A stretch of 64,000 nucleotides of DNA from Salinivirga cyanobacteriivorans (lineage in GTDB: Bacteria > Bacteroidota > Bacteroidia > Bacteroidales > Salinivirgaceae). The stretch spans positions 4,613,001-4,677,000 of the forward strand of contig NZ_CP013118.1 of NCBI RefSeq assembly GCF_001443605.1, written 5' to 3'. Shown one piece after another: positions 56,177-64,000 of the stretch. Below the pieces are notes generated by a model. That model had not been told where the DNA came from. It saw nothing but the letters and a program-made list of their open reading frames with translations, and did not search any database. Each line of letters begins with the position of its first letter. The first letter of the stretch is position 1. A program made the position numbers and the translations under genes.

Positions 56177-57573
56177 TGATGTATATTTTTGCAAGCTACA
56201 TAAAAGTCTTTTTGTTACTGGCTGGCTTCCGCGATGTGAATGCCGGCTCTTATGTGGTATTGCTCATTGTTGTTTTGGTGGCGGCTATTGGTTATATTGC
56301 TTTTTTGCATAAACAGAATAGGGAGAAACAAGATCATATTGAGCATAAAAATCGCGAAATTAAACAGCTTACACACGAATTTAAGTTACTTTCCATATTG
56401 GCAAACGATACCGATAACCTGGTTGCCGTTACTAATGCTGAGGGGCAAATAGATTTTGCAAACCGCGTGTTTCGTGAGATTTTCGGAATAAGTCAAAAAG
56501 CAGATATCAGCTCAAAAAAAATATTTGATTTGCCAGGTTTTGAAAAAATATCTGAGGTTTTTCTGGAGAGCGTGCGTAAAAAAGCAAATACGCAAACGGA
56601 GTTTTTCATTTCTGCCGGTAAAGGCCATCGTTTCTGGCTGCAGATAACCATATCGCATGCAATTTTTCAAGCCGAACATAAGGTAATGGTGATTGCCACC
56701 AATATTAACGATTTAAAATTTGCCGAAGAAGAAATATCGCAACAAAGCGAAGAGCTTAAAGTGCAAAGTGAACAACTCGAAGCTATGAACACGGAGCTTG
56801 AGTATGTAAACCAGGTTACTACCGATAGCATTAACTATGCACAGCGCATTCAATATGCAATTCTACCCCGCCCTGATGATTATTTAAAGCACATCAACGA
56901 CAGTTTCGTAATGTTCAGGCCGCGCAACATTGTGAGTGGAGATTTTTACTGGTATGGCGAAATCGACGGGAAAGCCTTTTTTGTAGAAGCCGATTGTACC
57001 GGCCACGGTGTTCCGGGGGCTTTAATGGCAACCATTGGCAATACTTTGCTCAATGAAATTGTAGTAAGCGAAAAGCATAGTAATCCTGCCATTATACTTA
57101 AGGAACTGGATCGCAAAATTAAGTCAGTGTTACGGCAAGAGGCCGGGTTGCCCGATCAGCAAGATGGTATGGACATGGCACTGGCGCAGTTCGATTACGA
57201 AACCCGCGAATTGTCGGTGAGCATTGCCAACCAATTTGTGTTTTTCAGGCACAAAGGAGCATTAATTGAGTTAGAGGGCAGTTTATTTGCCATAGGTGGG
57301 TCAGATTTGCATACAAAGAAACCGGATTTTGATTTATACCGTTTTAAAGTCGAGCCGGGCGATGTGCTGTACCTGTTTAGCGATGGCTATCGCGATCAGT
57401 TTAAAGAAGAGGAGAAAGAAAAAATGATGTATCACCGTTTTAAAAATATTATGCAGGAGCTCGGGGAACATGATTTTTTAAAACAGAAAGCCTTGTTAGA
57501 AAAACGTTTCGATGAGTGGAAGGGCCGCAGTAGGCAAATCGACGATGTTTTGGTTTGGGGGATTCAGTTTTAA
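56176..57573 (+). CDS. PAS-PP2C (SpoIIE-like) phosphatase, membrane-anchored
   Basis: This 465-residue protein has an N-terminal membrane helix (about 24-42), coiled coil, PAS domain (about 70-185), coiled coil and PP2C domain (about 215-465). Metal-site motifs are intact: SGDFYW, ADCTGHGVPGALMA, DGMDMALAQ, FSDGYRDQF and QIDDVLVWGIQF. Its ATG overlaps the stop of the upstream phosphatase gene (TAATG), so the two are translationally coupled. The 3' end and 8 bases after the stop match bases 1-36 of the window except for one base, which marks it as a recent paralogue of the phosphatase next to the SiaB/SiaC genes. Confidence 0.9.
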   Translation: MMYIFASYIKVFLLLAGFRDVNAGSYVVLLIVVLVAAIGYIAFLHKQNREKQDHIEHKNREIKQLTHEFKLLSILANDTDNLVAVTNAEGQIDFANRVFREIFGISQKADISSKKIFDLPGFEKISEVFLESVRKKANTQTEFFISAGKGHRFWLQITISHAIFQAEHKVMVIATNINDLKFAEEEISQQSEELKVQSEQLEAMNTELEYVNQVTTDSINYAQRIQYAILPRPDDYLKHINDSFVMFRPRNIVSGDFYWYGEIDGKAFFVEADCTGHGVPGALMATIGNTLLNEIVVSEKHSNPAIILKELDRKIKSVLRQEAGLPDQQDGMDMALAQFDYETRELSVSIANQFVFFRHKGALIELEGSLFAIGGSDLHTKKPDFDLYRFKVEPGDVLYLFSDGYRDQFKEEEKEKMMYHRFKNIMQELGEHDFLKQKALLEKRFDEWKGRSRQIDDVLVWGIQF

Positions 57574-57742
57574 ACCTTCTCCTGTTTTGTGCACCACATC
57601 AACGCCCTAAAAATGCGCTACTGATTACCAGTCTGTTGTGAGTTTTAATTTGATGTTTTGGGTGATCCGTCCCATTTCGCTCAATAGAATTAAACTATGA
57701 TGCATAAATCCGGGCATCCATGATGAATGATTTCTCCATACC

Positions 57743-57760
57743 GTCCAAAAAAGTGTGTCT
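57743..57760 (+). repeat. Left terminal inverted repeat of the IS256-family element
   Basis: Matches the right end at 15 of 18 positions when one strand is reversed. Confidence 0.7.
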
Positions 57761-57831
57761 AAAACACATGGTTCCCAACTATTATTAGTTTTGCAATGAA
57801 TTAAAAAGTAAAACAATAAAAGTCAGAAACC

Positions 57832-58998
57832 ATGATGTTTACAAAGAAACAAACAGAAGAAGTATTAAGCAAGTTTATTTCACGAGAAAATGGTCTTCAT
57901 GATGTAATGGAGATGGTCTTAAATGCAATGATGTATTCAGAACGGGAAGCCTTTCTGTCAGGAGCAAAAAGCAACAAGGGAAATGGTTACAGACCCCTAA
58001 GTGCCTTAGGTCATGGACACCAACTTGAGCTGCAAGTCCCTAGAGATCGCTTAAGTCAATTTACTCCAAAAATATTAGCTATATTTCGAGAACAAGAATC
58101 TTACTTAAAAGAAGTCTCCTTTAAGCTATATTCAAAAGGTTTAACCACGCGTGATATATCCTCAGTCATGGATACCATTTATGGCGGACATTATAGTAAA
58201 AGTAAGATTAGTGATATTAGTACCAGTTTTTATGATCAAATGCAAGCATGGAGAAACAGAGAACTGGACTCCCATTATCTTGCACTTTATATTGACGGCC
58301 TTCATGTAAAATTAAAAAGAGGAAATAAATATGAAACAGAATGTTTTTATATCATTCTTGGCTTGCGTGAAGATTTTAAGCGAGAAGTCATATCTATCGT
58401 TAATTTTCCCGTAGAATCAGCTAATTCATGGGAAATAATATTTGATCAAATCAAAGCAAGAGGAATAGAGACTGTTGGTATTATAATATCAGACGCTCTA
58501 AGCGGTATTGATAAGAGCATAGCAAAAAAATTTAGTTGCCCGCATCAGAAATGCATTTTACACTTGCAACGTAACCTATTAAGTTATGTCCGCATGAGTG
58601 ATAAAAAAGAGGTTGCTAATGACTTTAGAGAAGTTCTCAGTGCTGCTGATCCGCACCATAACAAAGCTATAGCTGTGTCAAAATTTAAAGAATTTAAAGA
58701 AAAATGGCGAACGAAATACAGGTCTTTTGGGCAATATCTTGATAACCTGGATATTTACCCATATTTAACCTTTTTAGATTACGATGTCAGAATACGTCGT
58801 ATGCTTTATACGACCAACTGGATAGAGCGATTTAATAAAAGCGCCAGAAGAACATTGAAAATAAGAGGTGCATTACCATCTGAAGAGGCAGTTCTATCAC
58901 TGATAACAAGTGTGGCAAAAGAACAAACAGAGGGTCATTACTCATATCCTATTTATAATTTTAGATATGAAGAAAAACTATTAGCAAACAAATATTAA
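57832..58998 (+). CDS. IS256-family (Mutator-type) transposase
   Basis: This 388-residue transposase is full length for the family. The catalytic residues are Asp155 (ALYIDGLHVK), Asp221 (IIISDALSG) and Glu332 (TTNWIERFNKSARR), with the conserved CPHQKCILHLQRN block between them. The N-terminal part contains the GHGHQLELQVPRDR motif typical of the family. It appears intact, unlike the IS4-type transposase in this window. Confidence 0.95.
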   Translation: MMFTKKQTEEVLSKFISRENGLHDVMEMVLNAMMYSEREAFLSGAKSNKGNGYRPLSALGHGHQLELQVPRDRLSQFTPKILAIFREQESYLKEVSFKLYSKGLTTRDISSVMDTIYGGHYSKSKISDISTSFYDQMQAWRNRELDSHYLALYIDGLHVKLKRGNKYETECFYIILGLREDFKREVISIVNFPVESANSWEIIFDQIKARGIETVGIIISDALSGIDKSIAKKFSCPHQKCILHLQRNLLSYVRMSDKKEVANDFREVLSAADPHHNKAIAVSKFKEFKEKWRTKYRSFGQYLDNLDIYPYLTFLDYDVRIRRMLYTTNWIERFNKSARRTLKIRGALPSEEAVLSLITSVAKEQTEGHYSYPIYNFRYEEKLLANKY

Positions 58999-59210
58999 CC
59001 TGGATTTGATTTATTATCTCAAATGCAAAATTAATTTGACTAGGAAAGTTGTCAAGAGCAAGACAAGTGGCCCCACATGCCACTACACAACACCTAAGCC
59101 ACTATTGACAACATCCTTCGTCAAATTTTAAAAGCATTTAGAACAAATAAATCAACGAAAAAAATATAAGTTTGTATTGAAAGAATGCATTACTAATAAT
59201 AGGTCAACCC

Positions 59211-59228
59211 AGACACACTAATCTGGAC
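59211..59228 (-). repeat. Right terminal inverted repeat of the IS256-family element
   Basis: Reads GTCCAGATTAGTGTGTCT on the minus strand. Confidence 0.7.
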
Positions 59229-59659
59229 ACTACCGATTTCTCTTATCTTTTTCCTTGATCAAAAGGATCAAAATCTTTCCGACAATTGACGTAAAATAAG
59301 ACCAATTTTCGGTTATTCGTTTATCAGCTCATGAGGGCTTCGCTTCCGATTCTATCGGAACAGGCTGTTTACCGCGCTTTATGGAGCGTCTCTGCTCGCT
59401 GAAGAGTAACGTAAGCGAGAGCGACAAAGCGACCTGTTTCAATTTACCGCAACGGAAGCTTGAAACAGATCACTTCACTGCGCTCGTGATGACGCGTTTT
59501 CAATTTTTGGTTTGTACAGCACAATCAACAACGTCAGCGCGAAGACGCAGCCTGAAAGCTTCCCTTAATTGGTAGCACTTTTAAGCAAAGTATTCCAATT
59601 AAAGTCTCAACAATTCTTCTTACCGATCCGTTACCCTAATGAACCGAAAATAATATTAT
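59229..59659. other. Gene-free region right of the IS256 element
   Basis: About 430 bp without a credible gene. It starts with sequence containing TTGATCAAAAGGATCAA and continues into a cluster of hairpins, then ends with the likely promoter region of the gene at 59660. Confidence 0.6.
59344..59490. repeat. Cluster of four hairpins (REP-like)
   Basis: Perfect inverted repeats: TTCCGAT/ATCGGAA (59344-59360), CTCGCT/AGCGAG (59395-59419), CTGTTTCAA/TTGAAACAG (59434-59468) and ATCAC/GTGAT (59469-59490). They follow each other closely over about 150 bp of GC-richer DNA. Such clusters are typical of dispersed noncoding repeats in Bacteroidota. Confidence 0.6.
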
Positions 59660-60334
59660 ATGCAAACTTTTGTGAAAATTAGCGACTTAAAAACCAAAGA
59701 CGAATTGAAAGATGCCTGGAGCCTTGCCGATTACAGGGAACTGATGAATCGTTTTGAGGTGCCTGATCCTGAAACCGTAAAGGACAATGAAGTCAGGGAT
59801 TTTCTGTTTATGGCCATCAATGAGTTTGAACCTGAAGAGTCTGCTGTGATAGTGCTCGACTACAAACTCTCAGGTTATTTGAATGAAGGGCAAATCGACA
59901 ATCTTTCAAACGAGATGTTGAGAGAAAAAATGCCGGAGAAATATAGCGAAATCGATTTTCATAAAACATTATTTGAGGTGAACCAATTGCTTTATAAGGC
60001 CTACAACGGTAAGTTTCCACATATTCAATTCAATGTGCTCGATCTTGAAATAAAGGCTTCCGACAATGAAACTGAAATAAATAAAGAATTTGCTTTAAAA
60101 GCCCTCAGCCATGGATTAAATGAAAATAATTTGCTGTGGCGATTGTTTGGAGACCAGTTGGAAAGTAAAGTGGCTTTTCCTGAAGCAGATGCCATTGTAT
60201 GGGACCTGAATGAAAAAGGGGATGACCAATACGAACTAATTATTTCGGAAAAATGGCTTACCCAGGGCGAGATAGAGAAAACGGAATATGAATGCACTGT
60301 AACGCCTTATAATGAAAATGAAGCCGATGACTGA
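59660..60334 (+). CDS. Hypothetical protein, 224 residues
   Basis: I do not recognise this protein. It is acidic, lacks a signal peptide and membrane segments, and looks like a soluble alpha/beta protein. It has a negatively charged C-terminus (NENEADD). The codon use and the steady mix of charged and hydrophobic residues support a real gene. It stands alone between the hairpin cluster and a strong bidirectional terminator shared with the GH65 fusion gene on the other strand. A stress-related or housekeeping role cannot be inferred. Confidence 0.75.
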   Translation: MQTFVKISDLKTKDELKDAWSLADYRELMNRFEVPDPETVKDNEVRDFLFMAINEFEPEESAVIVLDYKLSGYLNEGQIDNLSNEMLREKMPEKYSEIDFHKTLFEVNQLLYKAYNGKFPHIQFNVLDLEIKASDNETEINKEFALKALSHGLNENNLLWRLFGDQLESKVAFPEADAIVWDLNEKGDDQYELIISEKWLTQGEIEKTEYECTVTPYNENEADD

Positions 60335-60430
60335 TTTTGGTAAAAGGCCTCCCGCTGGTTCGCATTTGCTTCGCAGAACTAAATGCAGGTAAGCATGGTT
60401 TTATAATCAGACAAACCCGCTCTAAATAAA

Positions 60431-60466
60431 CAAAACCCGAACGTGCTGTTCGGGTTTTGTTTTTTA
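60431..60466. terminator. Bidirectional terminator between converging genes
   Basis: A perfect 12-bp stem CAAAACCCGAAC/GTTCGGGTTTTG with a 5-base loop, with T runs on the plus strand. It separates the hypothetical gene and the GH65 fusion gene. Confidence 0.88.
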
Positions 60467-60484
60467 TTATTGTTTATTTAGTAA

Positions 60485-63400
60485 TTAGTATTTCACTTTC
60501 AGTTCTTTGCGGTTTTCCATGTTGTAGGTTTTATCTCCAATGATAAACTCGAAGTTGCTTTCGCGTTCATCCCTGGGCCGGATCGTAATTTCATCTTGCG
60601 TAATGGTGTAATTAAATTCCTCACCTTTGTACAACACGTTAAACGAAATGCGATTCCAGTGATCGGGCAGGTTAGGGGCTATTTCAATGGTGTTGTTCAT
60701 CTTCAGTCCGGCAAAGTTTTTAATAATAATGTCGAGCGAACCGGCCATCACTCCGGCATGAATGCCCTCGCGGGTTGTGCCGCCCTGGGTGTCGTAAATG
60801 TCACTTTCCATGGCGTTGCTAAACCATTTCCACAGTACTTTTTTGTCTACATTCAAATATTTAAGCACGTAGCTGTGCACCACGTAGCTCAGTGTAGAGC
60901 CATGGCTTGTACGTTTAATGTAATAATCGAAATTTTTGCGCAGCAGGTCTACCGGGTCGCCACAATTATAACCGAGTCTTTCAAGGGTTTCTTTTACCTG
61001 CTGGGGTTGCAACAAGAAGAACATCATCAACACATCGGCCTGTTTCGAAACCTTGTAGTTGTCTGGCGAATCGTTTTCCGATTTTAATATGCGGTCCATG
61101 CGACGAATGTTGCCGTATTTTTCTTTGTAATGTGCCCAGTCGAGTTCCTTCAGATCGAAATAACCGGCATACTGCTCTATAATGCCTGATTCGTTCATGG
61201 GCACATGCAGTTTGCTGGCAATAGCTTTCCAGCGTTTGATTTCTTCTTTTGAGGGGTTGATACGTTGTGTAAGGGTTTCGGGCATCTCATCCAGCAGTTC
61301 CACGGCCCGGTTCAATAACCAGCTAACCATTACATTGGTATAGGCATTGTCGTTAATTCCGCCCTCCTCATTCGGCTTACCCGGATATTTTTCGTGAAAT
61401 TCGTCAGGTCCCATCACACCTTTTATATGGTAGCGTTTGTCGGTTTCGTTATATTCGGCAATACTTGCCCAAAAGCGGCAAATGGCATAAAACAGGTCGC
61501 TGCCATAATTTTCGAAAAAGGCATCATCTCCGGTGTATTTCATGTATTCGAGTACATCGTAGGCAATGGCAATGGATACGTGGCGCTGCCTGCGGCTTAG
61601 GTCGGGCCCCCAGTCTCCTGAAACGGGATTGTAGTGTATTTCCTGGGTTTCTTCTTTACCGTCGTCGGCAGTTTGCCAGGGAAACATGGCACCGCTATAT
61701 CCGTGCTCCCGGGCATAAGCTCGTGCATCATCGAGGCGGCGGTACCGGTATTTTAGAAATGCGTTTACAATCTCCGGGTAGTGCTTTACATAAAAGGGTA
61801 GAATATACACTTCGTCCCAGAATATATGTCCGCGGTAGGCTTCACCATGCAAACCGCGTGCGGGTATGCCGGCATCGAAGTTCTGGTTGTGGGGCGAACC
61901 GGTAACAAGTAAATGGTAAGTGTGCAGGCGTGCCACCTTTTGGGTGAAACGGTCGCCTTCGATCTCTATGCCGGTCTTTTCCCACATGCCGTGCCAGTAG
62001 TCGCGGTGCGATATGAACAGGGTTTCAAAGTCGGCAGCATTTTCGGCATTCATGCGCGACGATTGTTGTGGGTCGGCCACATCCATGTCGCGTGAAGTGT
62101 AAATGGCTGCTGTTTTTTCGAGTTTATATGTTTTTCCTTTTTCTGCATTAAATTTCAGGTGTTCATATATCTCCTCATCTTTTTCCTGCACTTTGGAGGT
62201 GTGCAACTGGTATTGTTTTTCATCTTCAAACAGCTGGTTGCGAATCGTGGTGTGTATGTCAACCTTTGATGCATTGGTACGCGCATGCAGATACACGGTT
62301 CCTTTTTCAGCATGCTTATCAATCACATCAAGATGCTTCGAATTTAATTGCCTGTAACGGGGTACACCATAGTTTATAATGGAACCATCAATACCACTGA
62401 TGATGGTAATTTTTTCGTTGTAATTGAGTGGTGTAATTTCATATTTGATATGGCCGTGGTGCGGCAGTTGTATATTGGCAAATCGTTCTACGTTTATTTC
62501 GGTTTCCCTGCCTTTTTTATCGCGCACTACCATGTAACGGGTCATTATGGCATCGCGCATGTTGAGGCGGTGCTCATAATCCAGTACTTCGCAATTGGCA
62601 AGGGTGAGCGGCTTTTTATCTTCGCCTATTTTAAATTGCACCAGGAGCCAGTTGGGTATATTCACAAAGTCGTTGTTGAATATGGTTTTATCGTGTACTT
62701 TTGACGGTGTTTTGTTAAATACACCGGCCACATAAGTACCCGGGTAGTGGGTATCATCGTCGGCGCGTTCGCTTTCAAAAGCACCGCGCGATCCGAAATA
62801 GCCGTTCCCTGTGGTGGTAAGTGCTTCGCGCAGCATCTCCTCTTCAGGATTGTAGCCATGGTAAGTCAGGTGCCAGTTGTCTTCGTAAACATCGTTTTTG
62901 AACCATTGCAGCACATTCTCAAACGATATTTCTTCCATATCGTTTACAACAATATCAGCACCATTGGCCAGGAGCGCCTGTTTGTCGCCTGTACGTGTGA
63001 TGCCTAAAACAAGGCCAAAGTTACCATTGCGACCTGCCTGCACCCCTGAAATAGCATCTTCAACCACCACACACTCTTTGGGCTGCAATCCCATGTCGGC
63101 AGCTGCTTTTTCAAAAATATCGGCTTCGGGTTTTCCTTTTAGTTGTAGTTTTTGCGAAACTTCTCCATCAACAATGGTTTCGAAACGCTCGGCGAGGTTT
63201 ACACTTTCCAGTATAAACCGGCAATTTTTACTTGATGAAGCCACGCCTATCTGAATGTTTTGCTTCTCTAATTCTTTGATGAATGCCAGTGTGGAGTCGT
63301 ACAAGTCAACACCTTCATGTTTTATTACATCTCTGAATGCTATGTTTTTATTGTTTCCAATGCCGCAATAGGTCATTTTTCCGGCTTTGTCAGACGGGTC

Positions 63401-63625
63401 GCCAAAAGGAAGCTTAAATCCACGAGATTCAATGAATGATTGAACCCCTTTGTACCTTGGTTTTCCATCTACATAGGGTACGTAATCATCTTCATACGTA
63501 AATTTCGGGTCGGCTCCTTTACTTTTCAAAAACTCCTCAAATGTGCGCTTCCATGCGATGAAGTGCACATTGGCAGTTTGCGTTATTACGCCATCTAAAT
63601 CGAATATCACTCCCTTGACTTGCAT
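60485..63625 (-). CDS. Beta-phosphoglucomutase fused to a GH65 disaccharide phosphorylase
   Basis: This 1046-residue cytosolic bifunctional enzyme has an N-terminal HAD domain (about 1-225) with the catalytic GVIFDLDGV motif (Asp9, Asp11) and VVEDAISGVQAG, as in beta-phosphoglucomutase. The remaining ~800 residues form a GH65 phosphorylase, with the catalytic Glu742 in GVMGPDEFHE. GH65 phosphorylases cleave maltose, trehalose, kojibiose or similar alpha-glucosides with phosphate, giving beta-glucose 1-phosphate, which the mutase turns into glucose 6-phosphate; one polypeptide thus covers both steps. The disaccharide specificity cannot be read here. A HAD phosphatase gene lies 30 bp upstream on the same strand. 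Confidence 0.93.
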   Translation of the reverse strand: MQVKGVIFDLDGVITQTANVHFIAWKRTFEEFLKSKGADPKFTYEDDYVPYVDGKPRYKGVQSFIESRGFKLPFGDPSDKAGKMTYCGIGNNKNIAFRDVIKHEGVDLYDSTLAFIKELEKQNIQIGVASSSKNCRFILESVNLAERFETIVDGEVSQKLQLKGKPEADIFEKAAADMGLQPKECVVVEDAISGVQAGRNGNFGLVLGITRTGDKQALLANGADIVVNDMEEISFENVLQWFKNDVYEDNWHLTYHGYNPEEEMLREALTTTGNGYFGSRGAFESERADDDTHYPGTYVAGVFNKTPSKVHDKTIFNNDFVNIPNWLLVQFKIGEDKKPLTLANCEVLDYEHRLNMRDAIMTRYMVVRDKKGRETEINVERFANIQLPHHGHIKYEITPLNYNEKITIISGIDGSIINYGVPRYRQLNSKHLDVIDKHAEKGTVYLHARTNASKVDIHTTIRNQLFEDEKQYQLHTSKVQEKDEEIYEHLKFNAEKGKTYKLEKTAAIYTSRDMDVADPQQSSRMNAENAADFETLFISHRDYWHGMWEKTGIEIEGDRFTQKVARLHTYHLLVTGSPHNQNFDAGIPARGLHGEAYRGHIFWDEVYILPFYVKHYPEIVNAFLKYRYRRLDDARAYAREHGYSGAMFPWQTADDGKEETQEIHYNPVSGDWGPDLSRRQRHVSIAIAYDVLEYMKYTGDDAFFENYGSDLFYAICRFWASIAEYNETDKRYHIKGVMGPDEFHEKYPGKPNEEGGINDNAYTNVMVSWLLNRAVELLDEMPETLTQRINPSKEEIKRWKAIASKLHVPMNESGIIEQYAGYFDLKELDWAHYKEKYGNIRRMDRILKSENDSPDNYKVSKQADVLMMFFLLQPQQVKETLERLGYNCGDPVDLLRKNFDYYIKRTSHGSTLSYVVHSYVLKYLNVDKKVLWKWFSNAMESDIYDTQGGTTREGIHAGVMAGSLDIIIKNFAGLKMNNTIEIAPNLPDHWNRISFNVLYKGEEFNYTITQDEITIRPRDERESNFEFIIGDKTYNMENRKELKVKY

Positions 63626-63655
63626 ATAGGTGTATTTTAAGTTTATATTTTCTGT

Positions 63656-64000
63656 TTATTTTAAAGCCAGTTCATTAAAAATGCTTACCAGTATGTCGGG
63701 TGCATTCACAAACAGACATTGATTCCGGGGTACGCTTTCAAGTACCTCATTCATGAGTTTTTTGTCTTCCGTTACAAAAATAACAGCCATATCTTTTGAT
63801 TGTTCGGCTACTTTTTTCACCATCGCCACGTCTGAATGTGTGTCGCCACAAATCAGGTTGCAGCTATTTTCTATTTTAAGGTTCAGTGCTTCATTTAAAT
63901 ACATCACACCATCGCCTTTGTCGAAATCTTTTGTGCCGCCTTTATCGCTGTCTACAGTCAGAATGATTTCAATATCTTTTCCGGTATCTTCAATGCGGAA
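63656..64000 (-). CDS. C-terminal part of a HAD-family phosphatase (5' end outside window)
   Basis: The frame is open to the window edge; 114 codons are visible. The segment KGDGVMYLNEAL followed by CNLICGDTHSDVAMVKK carries the HAD motif IV acidic residues (GDTHSD) and a cap/core arrangement seen in sugar-phosphate phosphatases of the trehalose-6-phosphate or glucosylglycerol-phosphate type. An internal GTG at 63907 is not the start because the coding character continues upstream. It is 30 bp before the GH65 fusion gene, suggesting a sugar or compatible-solute operon. Confidence 0.75.
   Translation of the reverse strand, partial: FRIEDTGKDIEIILTVDSDKGGTKDFDKGDGVMYLNEALNLKIENSCNLICGDTHSDVAMVKKVAEQSKDMAVIFVTEDKKLMNEVLESVPRNQCLFVNAPDILVSIFNELALK

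Larger units (their letters stand above)
57743..59228 (+). mobile_element. IS256-family insertion sequence
   Basis: A 1.49-kb element is bounded by inverted ends GTCCAAAAAAGTGTGTCT (57743-57760) and, on the minus strand, GTCCAGATTAGTGTGTCT (59228-59211). Farther inside both ends CTATTATTAGT recurs. It carries one intact transposase gene. The sequence TACCG occurs immediately outside, or within a base or two of, both ends and may be part of the target duplication. Confidence 0.8.

Noticed and set aside
57625-57816. Minus-strand 63-codon ORF left of the IS256 transposase.
   Set aside because: Its first part lies inside the IS end and only the last ~40 codons are outside; no family is recognised. 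It is treated as a possible remnant, not a gene.
59381-59575. Plus-strand 64-codon ORF in the hairpin cluster.
   Set aside because: It overlaps perfect inverted repeats and has no coding character.
61394-62704. Plus-strand ORFs opposite the GH65 fusion gene.
   Set aside because: They are antisense shadows of a conserved enzyme and have no start signals.

Overview
The window reads as a chromosomal segment of a Bacteroidota bacterium, probably a marine or saline member of the Bacteroidales/Marinilabiliales side of the phylum (the order-level placement is inference). The evidence: three secreted proteins with type IX secretion (T9SS) C-terminal sorting domains, a T9SS plug-type protein, several TAnnTTTG -7 promoter elements, a short 286-residue primary sigma factor, and sodium-based energetics (a complete Na+-NQR operon plus a cation:proton antiporter). 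No rRNA, tRNA or CRISPR array was recognised.

Layout. 0-1.9 kb: a minus-strand Sia-type phosphorelay module (a SiaB kinase made of two fused copies, then two SiaC proteins), converging on the last codons of a plus-strand PP2C phosphatase that lies mostly outside the window. 2-14.4 kb: housekeeping genes (dapF, HtrA protease, primary sigma factor, htpG), a very large alpha-2-macroglobulin-like protein and a small outer-membrane-type protein. 14.6-18.4 kb: methyl-cycle cluster metF, ahcY, metK. 18.4-22.3 kb: antiporter, an 868-bp gene-free stretch, an Lrp-type regulator and a queuosine-precursor transporter. 22.5-28 kb: a gingipain-like C25 protease with T9SS signal, and folA. 28-34 kb: nqrABCDEF. 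34-36.4 kb: T9SS plug-family protein and glutaminase.

36.4-47.5 kb is the main accessory region. Two paralogous T9SS surface proteins flank a LytS/LytTR two-component pair. An IS4-family element with an in-frame amber codon lies inside this interval, and a three-copy 223-bp tandem repeat closes it. 47.5-52.4 kb returns to housekeeping (pdxH, pntAA-pntAB-pntB transhydrogenase, nfo). 52.4-57.6 kb carries two overlapping PAS-PP2C (SpoIIE-like) phosphatase genes, the first with a beta-propeller sensor; an IS256-family element follows. The window ends with an unrecognised 224-residue protein, a beta-phosphoglucomutase/GH65 phosphorylase fusion and the C-terminus of a HAD phosphatase.

The most unusual signal is the Sia-like system. 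The kinase is an internal tandem duplication, there are two SiaC substrates that both keep a Thr at position 68, and the PP2C gene ending at base 28 is almost identical at its 3' end to the PP2C gene ending at base 57573 (35 of 36 bases). This suggests a duplicated partner-switching circuit with more than one sensor phosphatase. The second candidate is the adhesin / LytTR / adhesin island, with a LytTR-like direct repeat upstream of one adhesin.
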